NCBI GenBank assembly: GCA_023423535.1
Contig: JAFAFL010000125.1
Coordinates: forward strand, 41,751 to 105,750
Length of the DNA stretch: 64,000 nucleotides
Direction of reading: 5' to 3'
Origin: Pseudomonadota bacterium
GTDB taxonomy: Bacteria; Myxococcota; Myxococcia; Myxococcales; Myxococcaceae
The notes below the pieces were generated by a model, which saw only the letters and a list, made by a program, of their open reading frames with translations, was not told the DNA's origin and searched no databases. The position numbers were made by a program, and so were the translations under genes. This document shows, one piece after another, positions 49,086 to 57,378 of the stretch; position 1 is the first letter of the stretch, and each line of letters opens with the position of its first letter.

Positions 49086-50294
49086 ATGCAGACGACGCCT
49101 GGTTTTCCCCTGCGCCGGGGCGGTGGGCGCGTGCCCGCTGCCAGCGCGAACGCGGTGGACGTGGAGATCGTCACCGTCCGCACCACCGCGGAGCGCGACC
49201 TCTTCGTCCGCTTCGGCGAGGTCATCTACCGCGAGGATCCGCTCTGGATCCCGCCCATCTTCGTCGAGCGGAAGGACTTCCTCGACCCGAAGAAGAACCC
49301 CTTCCTCAGGGACGGGCACGCGCGGGTGGAGCTGTTCCTCGCGCGGCACGGCGGCGAGGTGGTGGGCCGGATCGCGGCGATCGACAACCCCCGCTACAAC
49401 GGCTTCCACAACACCCAGGTCGGCTTCTTCGGGATGTTCGAGAGCGTGGAGGACCCAAAGGTCGCGCACGCGCTCTTCGAGGCCGCCGCGGCGTGGGTGA
49501 AGGGCCAGGGCCACAAGGCGATGCTCGGGCCGGTGAACCTCTCCACCAACCACGAGTGCGGCCTGCTGGTGGAGGGCTTCGAGTACCAGCCCTCGATGAT
49601 GATGCCCTACAACCCGCGCTACTACGCGGGGCTCTACGAGGGCTGCGGCTTCAAGAAGGCGAAGGACCTCCTCGCGTGGGAGCTCTCCACCGCGGTCCCG
49701 CCGCCGGACCGGCTGCTCAAGGCGGCGGCGCGCGCAGCGAACGAAGAGGGCGTGACGCTGCGTCCCTTGAGCCTCGACCACTTCGGGAGGGACCTCGGGG
49801 CGATCAAGGCGATCTACAGCGAGATGCTCGAGCGCAACTGGGGCTGGGTCCCCATGAGCGAGGAGGAGTTCGACTTCCTCGCCCAGCGCTTCCGGCCGCT
49901 GACGCTCTTGCGCTCGGAGCTCTGCTTCATCGCCGAGGTGAAGGGTGAGCCGGTCGCCTTCTCCATCACGCTGCCGGACGCGAACGTGGGCCTCAAGGCC
50001 GCGGGCGGGCGGCTCTCCTCGTGGGGCCTGCCCATCGGGCTGGCGAAGCTCGCGTGGAAGACGCGCGCCAACGACCGGCTGCGGGTGCTGATGGTGGGGA
50101 TCAAGCCCGGCTTCCAGAAGCGCGGCGTGGATGCAGCGCTCTTCACCGAGACCCTGCGGGTGGCGCGGCAGCTGGGCTACAGCGGCGGCGAGCTGGGCTG
50201 GACGCTCGAGGACGACGAGGGTATGAACCGCTCCATCGAGAGCCTCGGCGCGCGCCGGTACAAGACGTACCGGATCTACGAGCGGAAGCTCTAG
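49086..50294 (+). CDS. GNAT-like acyltransferase 2, paralogue of the preceding gene
   Basis: A 402-residue protein aligning along its length with acyltransferase 1 (DPKKNPF, VGRIAAIDNPRYNGFHNTQ, FFGMFESVEDP, MLGPVNLSTNHECGLLVEGF, VGIKPGFQKRGVDAALFTE). It has an extra basic N-terminus of about 20 residues. The gene begins 15 bp after the first. Duplication followed by specialisation, for example different acyl chains or different sphingoid bases, is likely. Known members are cytosolic or peripheral; no signal peptide is seen. Confidence 0.72.
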   Translation: MQTTPGFPLRRGGGRVPAASANAVDVEIVTVRTTAERDLFVRFGEVIYREDPLWIPPIFVERKDFLDPKKNPFLRDGHARVELFLARHGGEVVGRIAAIDNPRYNGFHNTQVGFFGMFESVEDPKVAHALFEAAAAWVKGQGHKAMLGPVNLSTNHECGLLVEGFEYQPSMMMPYNPRYYAGLYEGCGFKKAKDLLAWELSTAVPPPDRLLKAAARAANEEGVTLRPLSLDHFGRDLGAIKAIYSEMLERNWGWVPMSEEEFDFLAQRFRPLTLLRSELCFIAEVKGEPVAFSITLPDANVGLKAAGGRLSSWGLPIGLAKLAWKTRANDRLRVLMVGIKPGFQKRGVDAALFTETLRVARQLGYSGGELGWTLEDDEGMNRSIESLGARRYKTYRIYERKL

Positions 50295-50321
50295 CCGGCC
50301 TTCGCACCGGCGCCGGGGCGC

Positions 50322-51428
50322 CTACCGCTGCGCCTCGGTGGCCTGGCTGATGAAGGTGGCGATGGCGTCCACCACGCCGTCCGCGAGCACCCGGTCCTGC
50401 GCGTTGTAGCGGAGTCCGACCCCGGCGTGGAGCTGCGCGAACGGGCGCTCCTCCGCCTTGAGCACGTGGTCCGCGTCCGCCACCAGCACCAGCGTCGTCC
50501 CCTCCGGCCGCGCGGCGGCGAGCGGCTTCACGTCGCGCTCGCTGCTGACCTGGATGTCCTTCTCCCCGCTGAGGACGAGCGTGCGGTGCGGCAGCGCCTT
50601 CAGGGCCTCGACCGGATCGAACGCGAGCAGCTCGCGGATGAACGCCTGCGCGTCCGGCTGCTGCAGGCTGCGCAGGAGCGCCTGGATGCCCGGGATGGCG
50701 GTGGCCTTCTGCGGGTCGACCGCTTCACCCGCGGAGATGGCGTTCACCGCGCTCTCGAAGGCGTTGATCTCCCTCACCGCGTCCGCAGGCGGCAGCGCAG
50801 AGCGGAGCTGGTTTGCCACCTGCTCCACCACCAGGACCTTCAGCGGCCGGCCCGCGGTGGAGAGCAGCACGAGGCCGGCGATGCCCTCCCCTTCCGCCGC
50901 CGCGAGCTTCAACGCGTGCGCCCCGCCCTCGCTGTGGCCGGCGACGTAGAGCGCCTTCGGATCCACCTCCCCGCGCGAGCGCAAGAAGGAGAGCGCCGCC
51001 CGCTGCTCGGCGAGGTAGTCCGGCCAGGTCACGCCCTTCGGCACGCCGGTCTGGCCGGTGCCGCGCTTGTCGTAGCGGAGCACGACGATCCCGCGATCCC
51101 TCAGCGCCTTCGCCAGCAGCGCCGCGCTCCCGTTGCGGCCCGGCAGCCCGGGGCTGTTCCAGTCCCTGTCGGTGGGCCCGCTGCCGGCGATGAGCAGCAC
51201 CGCCGGGCGACGCTGCGGCACGCCGCCGGGCAGGCTCAGCGTGCCGTACACGGTCATCCCCGCGGCCTCGAAGGTGACCTCCTCCTCGCGCGGCTCGGCG
51301 GGGGTGGACACGGTGCCTGCCTCCTCTTTGGGGCTGGTGGACGGCGCGGTGTCCGACGGCGCGCGGCGGGCGCAGGCGGTCAGGCTGACGGCGGCGGCGA
51401 GTGCGACGACGAGGTGAAGGTGGGACAT
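50322..51428 (-). CDS. alpha/beta-hydrolase lipoprotein
   Basis: A 368-residue lipoprotein (SLTACARR, Cys19) with a linker and a peptidase S9/esterase-like domain: AGSGPTDRDWNSPG (oxyanion region), LRYDKRGTGQTG, nucleophile YVAGHSEGGA (Ser166), acid LSGEKDIQV and His in VADADHVLK. The GSGPTDRDWN motif is typical of bacterial esterases of the BD-FAE/YitV type. The substrate is unknown. It is divergent from the small exported protein at 51499, with a TAAGCC hexamer 6 nt before its start. Confidence 0.85.
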   Translation of the reverse strand: MSHLHLVVALAAAVSLTACARRAPSDTAPSTSPKEEAGTVSTPAEPREEEVTFEAAGMTVYGTLSLPGGVPQRRPAVLLIAGSGPTDRDWNSPGLPGRNGSAALLAKALRDRGIVVLRYDKRGTGQTGVPKGVTWPDYLAEQRAALSFLRSRGEVDPKALYVAGHSEGGAHALKLAAAEGEGIAGLVLLSTAGRPLKVLVVEQVANQLRSALPPADAVREINAFESAVNAISAGEAVDPQKATAIPGIQALLRSLQQPDAQAFIRELLAFDPVEALKALPHRTLVLSGEKDIQVSSERDVKPLAAARPEGTTLVLVADADHVLKAEERPFAQLHAGVGLRYNAQDRVLADGVVDAIATFISQATEAQR

Positions 51429-51485
51429 GTGCGCGGCTTAGCGAGGCCCTCCCGCTGGGGGCAAGGGCAAAGGCGTCCGCGGCGC

Positions 51486-51491
51486 TATGCT
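51486..51491 (+). promoter_or_regulatory. candidate -10 element for the gene at 51499
   Basis: TATGCT, 7 nt before ATG 51499. It overlaps an in-frame ATG at 51487, which argues that the true start is 51499. Confidence 0.4.
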
Positions 51492-51498
51492 CCGCCGC

Positions 51499-52128
51499 AT
51501 GGGACGCATGGGACGCACGAGACTCGGACAGGGGCTGATGGCGGTCGCGCTGGGCGTGCTCTTCGCCGCCGGACCGCAGGCGCTGGCCGAGGAGCCGCGC
51601 AAGGCGCCGCAGAAGAAGCCTGCGCAGAAGGTCGAGGTCCCGAAGATCGACCTCGGAGGGCTCGGCGGCATCCCCAACGCGGACGGGGTGCAGAAGAAGC
51701 GCTCGGACGCGAGCGCGGAGCTCAGCCCGAAGGTGACGGGCAGCGAGGTCGAGTACCGGGTGGAGCGGGTCGTCCACGCGCAGGCCTTCACCCGATCCGT
51801 GGAGGGCCACGTGCCGGTGGGCGAGGCGCTGGAGGCGATCCGGCTGCACGGGCGGCCGCCGGTGACGCAGGCCTTCACCACGATGATCCGCGTGAAGGCG
51901 ACGGCGAACGTGAACGCGTCGATCGACGTGGCGATCCTCGATCCCCGCGGGGACACCGCGCTCTCCGGCTCGGGGAACCTCTCCTTCGCCAACGCGAAGA
52001 CCGGCGAGGCGGAGTGGCTCATCGACTGGACGCCCACGCCGAGGCCGCACGCAGGCGAGTACAAGGTGCTCGTTCGGATCGCCGGCCGTCCGATGGGGAC
52101 CTGGCCCCTGCGCGTGTTGCCGGAGTGA
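51499..52128 (+). CDS. exported protein of unknown function
   Basis: A 209-residue protein with a Sec signal (LMAVALGVLFAAGPQALAEE). The mature part begins with a Lys/Pro-rich segment and a short GGLGGIPNADGVQKKRSD stretch, then a beta-rich domain (VNASIDVAILDPRGDTALSGSGNL, WLIDWTPTPRPHAGEYKVLVRIAG) suggestive of an immunoglobulin-like fold. I recognise no family. An ATG 12 bp upstream is possible but overlaps the -10-like element. Confidence 0.7.
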   Translation: MGRMGRTRLGQGLMAVALGVLFAAGPQALAEEPRKAPQKKPAQKVEVPKIDLGGLGGIPNADGVQKKRSDASAELSPKVTGSEVEYRVERVVHAQAFTRSVEGHVPVGEALEAIRLHGRPPVTQAFTTMIRVKATANVNASIDVAILDPRGDTALSGSGNLSFANAKTGEAEWLIDWTPTPRPHAGEYKVLVRIAGRPMGTWPLRVLPE

Positions 52129-52240
52129 CGGCGCGGCCGGAGGTGGCCATTCGAGTGGAGACAGGCGCCTGCTCTTCTGCTCGTATGCGCGCCGATTTTC
52201 AGGCCCGTCACACTCCAACCCGAATGAGGGAACCCTTCAG

Positions 52241-53164
52241 ATGATGCGCAACACGGAACGCGTCCGCGAAATCCTCTCCTGGTACTCCGCAGAGCCGCCC
52301 GGCGTGGTGGCGAACCTCGCGCGGCTGCTGAACACCGGCACGCTCGCCGGCACCGGCCGGATGGTCATCCTCCCGGTGGACCAGGGCTTCGAGCACGGCC
52401 CGCACCGCTCCTTCGAGCCGAACCCGGCGACGTACGACCCGGACTACCACTTCGAGCTCGCCATCGAGACCGGCTGCAACGCCTACGCGGCGCCGCTCGG
52501 CTTCCTCACCGCCGGGGCGATGAAGTACGCAGGCGAGATCCCGCTCATCCTCAAGCTGAACAACTCGGACACGCTGGCGAAGATCGGCGACCCGATCAGC
52601 GCGCTGACCGGCTCGGTGCAGGACGCGGTGCGGCTGGGGTGCAGCGCCATCGGCTACACCATCTACCCGGGCTCCGCGGCGCGGAACCAGCAGTACGAGT
52701 ACCTGCGTGACCTCATCGCCGAGGCGCGCGAGTACGGCCTGCCCACGGTGCTCTGGGCCTACCCGCGCGGCGGAGGCATGAGCAAGGAGGGCGAGACCGG
52801 CATCGACGTGGTGTCGTACGCGGCGCAGATCAGCGCCCAGCTCGGCGCCCACATCATCAAGGTGAAGCCGCCCTCGGCGCACCTCGAGCAGCCCGAGGCG
52901 AAGAAGGTCTTCGAGAAGTACAAGATCCCCGTCTCCACCCTCACCGAGCGCGTGAAGTACGTGGTGAAGAGCGCATTCAACGGCAAACGCATCGTCATCT
53001 TCTCCGGCGGCGAGTCGAAGGGCACCGACACGCTGCTGCAGGAGCTGCGCGAGATCCGCGACGGCGGCGGCTTCGGCTCGATCATGGGCCGCAACGCGTT
53101 CCAGCGCCCGAAGGCCGAGGCGGTGAAGCTCCTGAACGACGCGATGGAGATCTACAAGAAGTAG
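52241..53164 (+). CDS. fbaB: class I fructose-bisphosphate aldolase (FbaB/DhnA type)
   Basis: A 307-residue Schiff-base aldolase. It closely follows E. coli FbaB in memory: VILPVDQGFEHGPHRSFEPN, YDPDYHFELAIETGCNAYAAPLG, then the lysine-bearing HIIKVKPPS and the phosphate-binding IVIFSGGESKG. It interconverts fructose-1,6-bisphosphate and the two triose phosphates in glycolysis/gluconeogenesis. GAGGG at 52226-52230 serves ATG 52241. A strong terminator follows at 53220. Confidence 0.94.
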   Translation: MMRNTERVREILSWYSAEPPGVVANLARLLNTGTLAGTGRMVILPVDQGFEHGPHRSFEPNPATYDPDYHFELAIETGCNAYAAPLGFLTAGAMKYAGEIPLILKLNNSDTLAKIGDPISALTGSVQDAVRLGCSAIGYTIYPGSAARNQQYEYLRDLIAEAREYGLPTVLWAYPRGGGMSKEGETGIDVVSYAAQISAQLGAHIIKVKPPSAHLEQPEAKKVFEKYKIPVSTLTERVKYVVKSAFNGKRIVIFSGGESKGTDTLLQELREIRDGGGFGSIMGRNAFQRPKAEAVKLLNDAMEIYKK

Positions 53165-53219
53165 CCGCCGGTCCTCGGCCAGCCGAGGCAGTGTCACAGC
53201 AGTCACAGGCAGTCACCGC

Positions 53220-53260
53220 GGGCGCGGACCCTTCACGGGGTCTCGCGCCCGTCGTTTTTT
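53220..53260 (+). terminator. Rho-independent terminator after the aldolase gene
   Basis: Stem GGGCGCG (53220-53226) with CGCGCCC (53244-53250), an inner ACCC/GGGT helix around the loop TTCAC, and six T at 53255-53260. It lies 55 bp downstream of the aldolase stop. Confidence 0.75.
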
Positions 53261-53425
53261 CGACGCGGCAAGGGCACGGGCCGTGGTGGCGGTGCGGCGT
53301 GGCGGACAGTCAAGAGCGGTCAGGCAACCGGGCAGCGCTGCCCCGTTGATCGACCCGCCCTCACCCTGCGTCTGAGGGTCTGGGCCCGCGCGGGTCGGGG
53401 CGGGCTGGACGAAGGGGGAACAAAC

Positions 53426-54340
53426 GTGAGGCTTCTGGGCGTGGTGGGGATGGTGGCGGCGGTGGGGTTGATGGGCGGGTGCGCGTCGACGCGGATGATG
53501 CAGCGCGACGGGTGCTGGGTGAAGCAGACGGAGAAGTGGCCGAAGCGGATCACGGAGGAGCTGGGGCCGTGCGCGCGGACGCAGATCGAGTGGGCGGACG
53601 ACAGGCTCACCCGGCTGGTGCAGGAGTGCGTGGCGCAGGCGGATCACCGGTGGCAGACGCGCGCGCTGCAGGCCTGGGCGAAGGGCGAGACGCTGCCTCA
53701 GCAGGAGTCGGAGCAGCAGCTGCTCGACCAGTGCATGACGCAGGCGTCGTCGTCGCTGCTGCCCGAGCACGAGGCGCTGCAGGCGCGGGTGAAGGAGCTC
53801 GACGCGGAGCGAAGCGAGCTGCGGGAGACGCTCGCGGAGGACAAGCGGAACAGCCGCGAGGACCACATCAAGGTGATCGACGCGCTGGCCGAGGCGGCAA
53901 AGAAGCCCGCGCCGGCGGCGGTGGCCACCGCGACCTCCAACGGCACCGCGACGACGGAGAACCGCAGCGACACCTCCACCTCGCCGAGCAACGCGACCTG
54001 GATGCCGATGCCGCAGGCCGCGATGGGACCGAACGGCGTGCCGGTGGCGTGTGCGCAGCCGGCGCCGCTCGACGAGGCGGCGGCGAAGCGGCAGACCGCG
54101 ACCGGCGGCGCGGGAGACGCGGGCACGGGCGAGCCGACCCATTCGGCCGCGAAGGCGAAGCCCGCGCCGAAGAAGCGTACCGGCACCGGCAGCAGCACCG
54201 GCACCGGCACCGGCGCCGTGGCGAAGAAGGACCTGCCCGCGTGTGATCCGGACAAGACGCCGGAGTCGCCGGAGCTGGCGCGCAAGGACGGGGCGGCCAC
54301 CGCACCGGCACCCGCGCCCGCGGCGCCTGTGACACCGTAG
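53426..54340 (+). CDS. coiled-coil lipoprotein of unknown function
   Basis: A 304-residue lipoprotein (VGLMGGCAST, Cys19) starting at GTG 53426, 9 nt after an AAGGGGG. The N-terminal 150 residues contain five cysteines and a helical heptad region (ALQARVKELDAERSELRETL). The rest is low complexity: Ala/Thr/Pro-rich with repeated TGTGSS-type segments. I recognise no family; it may be a structural envelope protein. It faces the minus-strand tRNA-Ala. Confidence 0.65.
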   Translation: MRLLGVVGMVAAVGLMGGCASTRMMQRDGCWVKQTEKWPKRITEELGPCARTQIEWADDRLTRLVQECVAQADHRWQTRALQAWAKGETLPQQESEQQLLDQCMTQASSSLLPEHEALQARVKELDAERSELRETLAEDKRNSREDHIKVIDALAEAAKKPAPAAVATATSNGTATTENRSDTSTSPSNATWMPMPQAAMGPNGVPVACAQPAPLDEAAAKRQTATGGAGDAGTGEPTHSAAKAKPAPKKRTGTGSSTGTGTGAVAKKDLPACDPDKTPESPELARKDGAATAPAPAPAAPVTP

Positions 54341-54414
54341 CGTCTGCATCGCACGGTTCATGGGGGCGCGGGGCTTGGGCAGCTCCGCCGCGCGCCCCCG
54401 CTGTGCCCGCAAAG

Positions 54415-54441
54415 CAAAAACCCCCTGCCGAAGCAGAGGGT
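54415..54441 (-). terminator. terminator downstream of tRNA-Ala
   Basis: On the minus strand an 8-bp stem CCCTCTGC/GCAGGGGG closes a TTCG tetraloop and is followed by five T. Read on the plus strand it also gives a hairpin with a T-rich end, so it may serve the convergent lipoprotein gene too. Confidence 0.8.
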
Positions 54442-54449
54442 CTTTGGAG

Positions 54450-54522
54450 TGGAGCTAGACGGGATCGAACCGTCGACCTCCTGAATGCCATTCAGGCGCT
54501 CTCCCAGCTGAGCTATAGCCCC
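54450..54522 (-). tRNA. tRNA-Ala (anticodon GGC)
   Basis: A 73-nt cloverleaf on the minus strand: acceptor GGGGCTA/TAGCTCC with one G-T pair, D-arm GCTCAGCTGGGAGAGC, anticodon stem CCTGA/TCAGG with loop ATGGCAT, and T-arm GACGGTTCGATCCCGTC. The anticodon GGC reads GCC. The CCA end is not encoded. Confidence 0.97.
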
Positions 54523-54575
54523 GGATTCTGCTGCTGCGCCGGCCTGGGAGCCGGTGCGGCGAAAACGCGCCCCTT

Positions 54576-55046
54576 CTAGCGTTTCTTCCCGCGCGAAGCC
54601 AAGGGCTTTGTTGCGGGCAATGGCTTCTTCGCTGCCGCGCGGAGCTTGCCGGCGACCTCCGCCCCCTCCGCGAGCAGGTCGTGGATGGCCGAGGCCCTCG
54701 CCGCCTGCTTCTGCTCGATGAGCTCGATGCCCTTCACCGCCGAGGCCACCGCCTGCACCTGCGCCGGCAGCTCCAGCTTGCCCTTCTTCGCCGCGCTCCA
54801 GACGGCCTCGCCCAGCTCCCGGTAGGCCCGGTCGAGCTCCCGCGAGAAGGCCTCGCCCTGGGCGTAGAGCGCGGAGAGCTCGCCGTGGCGCTCCACCGCC
54901 TCGCGCAGGTCTGCCAGCTGCCGCTGGGCCTGCTCCCACGCCTCCTGGATCTCCTTCAGGGCCTGCGCCTGGGCCGCCGCGTCTGGCTGCGGGCCGCTCG
55001 AGGCAGGGGACGTCTTCACGCTGGGGGTCGAGGAAGAGGCGGGCAC
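54576..55046 (-). CDS. coiled-coil protein of unknown function
   Basis: A 156-residue, almost entirely helical protein: a Ser/Pro-rich start, heptads from about 25 (QAQALKEIQEAWEQAQRQLAD) to 125, and a basic Lys/Arg tail (KPLASRGKKR) like a nucleic-acid-binding end. I recognise no family. It is 31 bp downstream of the RsmB-like gene on the same strand, so it may belong to the same transcript. Confidence 0.65.
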   Translation of the reverse strand: MPASSSTPSVKTSPASSGPQPDAAAQAQALKEIQEAWEQAQRQLADLREAVERHGELSALYAQGEAFSRELDRAYRELGEAVWSAAKKGKLELPAQVQAVASAVKGIELIEQKQAARASAIHDLLAEGAEVAGKLRAAAKKPLPATKPLASRGKKR

Positions 55047-55077
55047 GCGCGGATCAGAGACGCGGCCTCGCGCACTG

Positions 55078-56442
55078 TCAACCCGCGAGCCCCTTCACCA
55101 GCCGGGCGGCGAAGAACCCTCCGGCGCCGCTGAGGTCCGGCCACACGCGGAGAAAGCGCCCCTCCCCATCGAGCACCGGCGCGCACTCCGGCGGCAGCAC
55201 CTCGCGCAGGGGCTCCACGCGCCACTCGGAGTGCGCGGCGAGGAACGCCTCCACCACCGCCTCGTCCTCCTCGCGCAACACCGAGCAGGTCGCGTACACC
55301 AGCCGCGCGCCGGCCTTCATCTTCGGCGCCACGTCGGAGAGGATCTCCCGCTGCGTCTTCGCGAAAGCGCGCACCTTCTCCGCGGTCAGCCGCCACTTCT
55401 GCTCTGGCTCCCGCGCGAGGCTCCCCGTCCCGCTGCACGGTGCGTCCACCAGGACCGTGTCCGCGCTCTGCAGCGACGGGCCGATCTCCTGGGGGAAGCG
55501 CACCTGAGCCGGAGACAGTCCCGCCTCCTTTACCCGCCGCCTCGCCTCGCCCAGCCTGCGCGCGGACCGGTCGTGCGCGTCCACCACACCGCCACTTCCG
55601 ACGAGCTCCGCCAGCGCGAGCGTCTTGCCGCCCGCCCCCGCGCAGTAGTCCACCACCCGCTCTGCCCCCGCGCACGCGAGCGCGATGAGCTGGCTCCCCG
55701 GCTCCTGCACCTGCAGCCGGCGCTCGCGCATGGGCCGCGTGTCGAACACCTTCAGGCCGCCGGAGGTGACCTTCAGCGCCGAGGGCGCCCACGGAACGCG
55801 CGCCGTCTCCACGCCCTCGCCCGCCAGCGCCTCCCGCACCTGCTCCGGCGTCTGACCCGAGCGCACGCGCAGAAACACCTCCGGCTCCTCGTTCAGCGAG
55901 GCCAGCACCGCCTCTGCGCGCGCCTCGCCCACTTCGTCGGCGACCGCCCGCGCCAGCCAGTTCGGAAACGAGTGCACCGCCGCCGCGCGCTCGACCGGAT
56001 CGCCCTCCGAAAGGACCTCCGGCCCCGGCGGCAAGGGCGCGGTCATCATCTTCTCCAGCAGCGCGTCGGGCACCGTCCGGGGGCGCACCGGTCCCGGCAG
56101 CCGGACCTCGGGGCCCACCGCCTTCCAGTCCGCGCCGGTGAAGAGCCTGCGCCAGAGCACCCAGCGCACCAGCGCGCGGTCCTCCTCGAGGCCCAGCGTG
56201 CCCGGCGGATGCCCGAGCCCCCGCGCTGCCGCGTCCACGCGCCGCAGGTGACGCGACAGCCCGCGCACCGCCACCACCACGAAGCGGCGCTCCTTCCCGC
56301 CCAGCCCCTTCGCCTCCTTCGACGCCAGCGCATCCGCCACCGCGCCCCGGAGGCCCTCGCCCTTCTGCACCGCGAGGTGTGCCGCCAGCGCCGCACGCGC
56401 CGCCTTCACCGACGGCAACCCCAACCGCTCGGGCACCTTCAT
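55078..56442 (-). CDS. RsmB/NSUN-type RNA m5C methyltransferase
   Basis: A 454-residue methyltransferase. The N-terminal 150 residues are the NusB-like domain of RsmB. The catalytic half has VDYCAGAGGKTLALAEL (SAM motif I), DAPCSGTGSLAREPE and YATCSVLREEDEAVV; the two cysteines in PC and TC motifs are the catalytic pair. E. coli RsmB makes m5C967 in 16S rRNA; the target is inferred. ATG 56442 overlaps the response-regulator stop by 4 bp, an unusual coupling. Confidence 0.88.
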   Translation of the reverse strand: MKVPERLGLPSVKAARAALAAHLAVQKGEGLRGAVADALASKEAKGLGGKERRFVVVAVRGLSRHLRRVDAAARGLGHPPGTLGLEEDRALVRWVLWRRLFTGADWKAVGPEVRLPGPVRPRTVPDALLEKMMTAPLPPGPEVLSEGDPVERAAAVHSFPNWLARAVADEVGEARAEAVLASLNEEPEVFLRVRSGQTPEQVREALAGEGVETARVPWAPSALKVTSGGLKVFDTRPMRERRLQVQEPGSQLIALACAGAERVVDYCAGAGGKTLALAELVGSGGVVDAHDRSARRLGEARRRVKEAGLSPAQVRFPQEIGPSLQSADTVLVDAPCSGTGSLAREPEQKWRLTAEKVRAFAKTQREILSDVAPKMKAGARLVYATCSVLREEDEAVVEAFLAAHSEWRVEPLREVLPPECAPVLDGEGRFLRVWPDLSGAGGFFAARLVKGLAG

Positions 56443-57113
56443 GAACAGGCGGGATAGAAGACGGCCACGCCGAGCGATCCGGACTCGGACCGGAGCTCCA
56501 CCGGGCAGCCGGCGACAGCCTGCAGCGACTGACCGGGGACGCGCCGCACGCCGCCGCCGGAGAGGTCGCCCTCGACCACCAGCGCCAGCGCGCGGTTCGT
56601 GGCGATCCGGTTCAGCGAGAAGTCCGGCGCAATCTTGAACCAGCACACCTCGCGCTCCGCCGTCCTCTCCGCCACCGCCACCTGCAGGCCGGGCTCGACG
56701 TCGGTGAACGAGAGCTGATGGGACTCCGCGCGGCGCCGCGCCCACAGCTCGAGCTCCCCCTTCCGCCGCACGAACCGCCCGACGAGATCGAGCACGTCCT
56801 CCACCTGGAACGGCTTGCACAAGACGTCGTCCGGGGGCGTGCGGTCGAGCTGCGAGCGGATCTCCGTCAGCGTCAACGCGCTCATCACCACCACCGGCAC
56901 CAGCTGCCGCCGCGCGGTCTCGACGATCTTCTTTCCGCCGTCGCGGTCACCGCCGATGCGCAGGTCCGCCACCACGAGATCGAACGGCTGCTCCACGAGC
57001 AGCGCGAGCGCCTCGGGAACGGTCGACGCCGCGCGGACCTCGGACAGCTCGGAGATCAGCTCGGCCAGACCCTCTCGGAGCGAGGGATCGTCTTCGACCA
57101 GGAGGACGTGCAT
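56439..57113 (-). CDS. response regulator with unrecognised output domain
   Basis: A 224-residue protein from ATG 57113. The receiver is intact: Glu7-Asp8-Asp9, phosphoacceptor Asp50 (LVVADLRIGG), Ser78 and Lys100 (LCKPF). After residue 120 comes a 100-residue domain (ESHQLSFTDVEPGLQVAVAE, IAPDFSLNRIATNRALALVVEG) that I do not recognise; its beta-rich look does not suggest an HTH. It overlaps and precedes an rRNA methyltransferase gene. No histidine kinase is nearby. Confidence 0.8.
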   Translation of the reverse strand: MHVLLVEDDPSLREGLAELISELSEVRAASTVPEALALLVEQPFDLVVADLRIGGDRDGGKKIVETARRQLVPVVVMSALTLTEIRSQLDRTPPDDVLCKPFQVEDVLDLVGRFVRRKGELELWARRRAESHQLSFTDVEPGLQVAVAERTAEREVCWFKIAPDFSLNRIATNRALALVVEGDLSGGGVRRVPGQSLQAVAGCPVELRSESGSLGVAVFYPACS

Positions 57114-57210
57114 GGACGTTCGATGTCTAGCACGCGCCCCGGAGGCCGCCACGCGTCAACGCGCCAGGCAGGTGGGCGGCCAGCACGAATTCACGGGGTC
57201 GTACGGGAGT

Positions 57211-57296
57211 TGGCCCTCCCCGGACTCGAACCGGGACGCCCGGTCAAGGGCAGCGGATTTTGAGTCCGCCTCGTCTACCAATTTCGACAGAGGGCC
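57211..57296 (-). tRNA. tRNA-Leu (anticodon CAA)
   Basis: An 86-nt tRNA with a long variable arm on the minus strand: acceptor GGCCCTC/GAGGGCC, anticodon stem GCGGA/TCCGC with loop CTCAAAA, variable arm around TGCCCTTGACCGGGCG, and T-arm CCCGGTTCGAGTCCGGG. The anticodon CAA reads TTG. No encoded CCA. Confidence 0.96.
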
Positions 57297-57378
57297 TTCG
57301 CTGACGCGAAAACGGTCGCGGTGATACCTCTTTCCGCCCGACCGCGCATCCCCAGATTGAGGTAAGGAGCCGCGCGCC

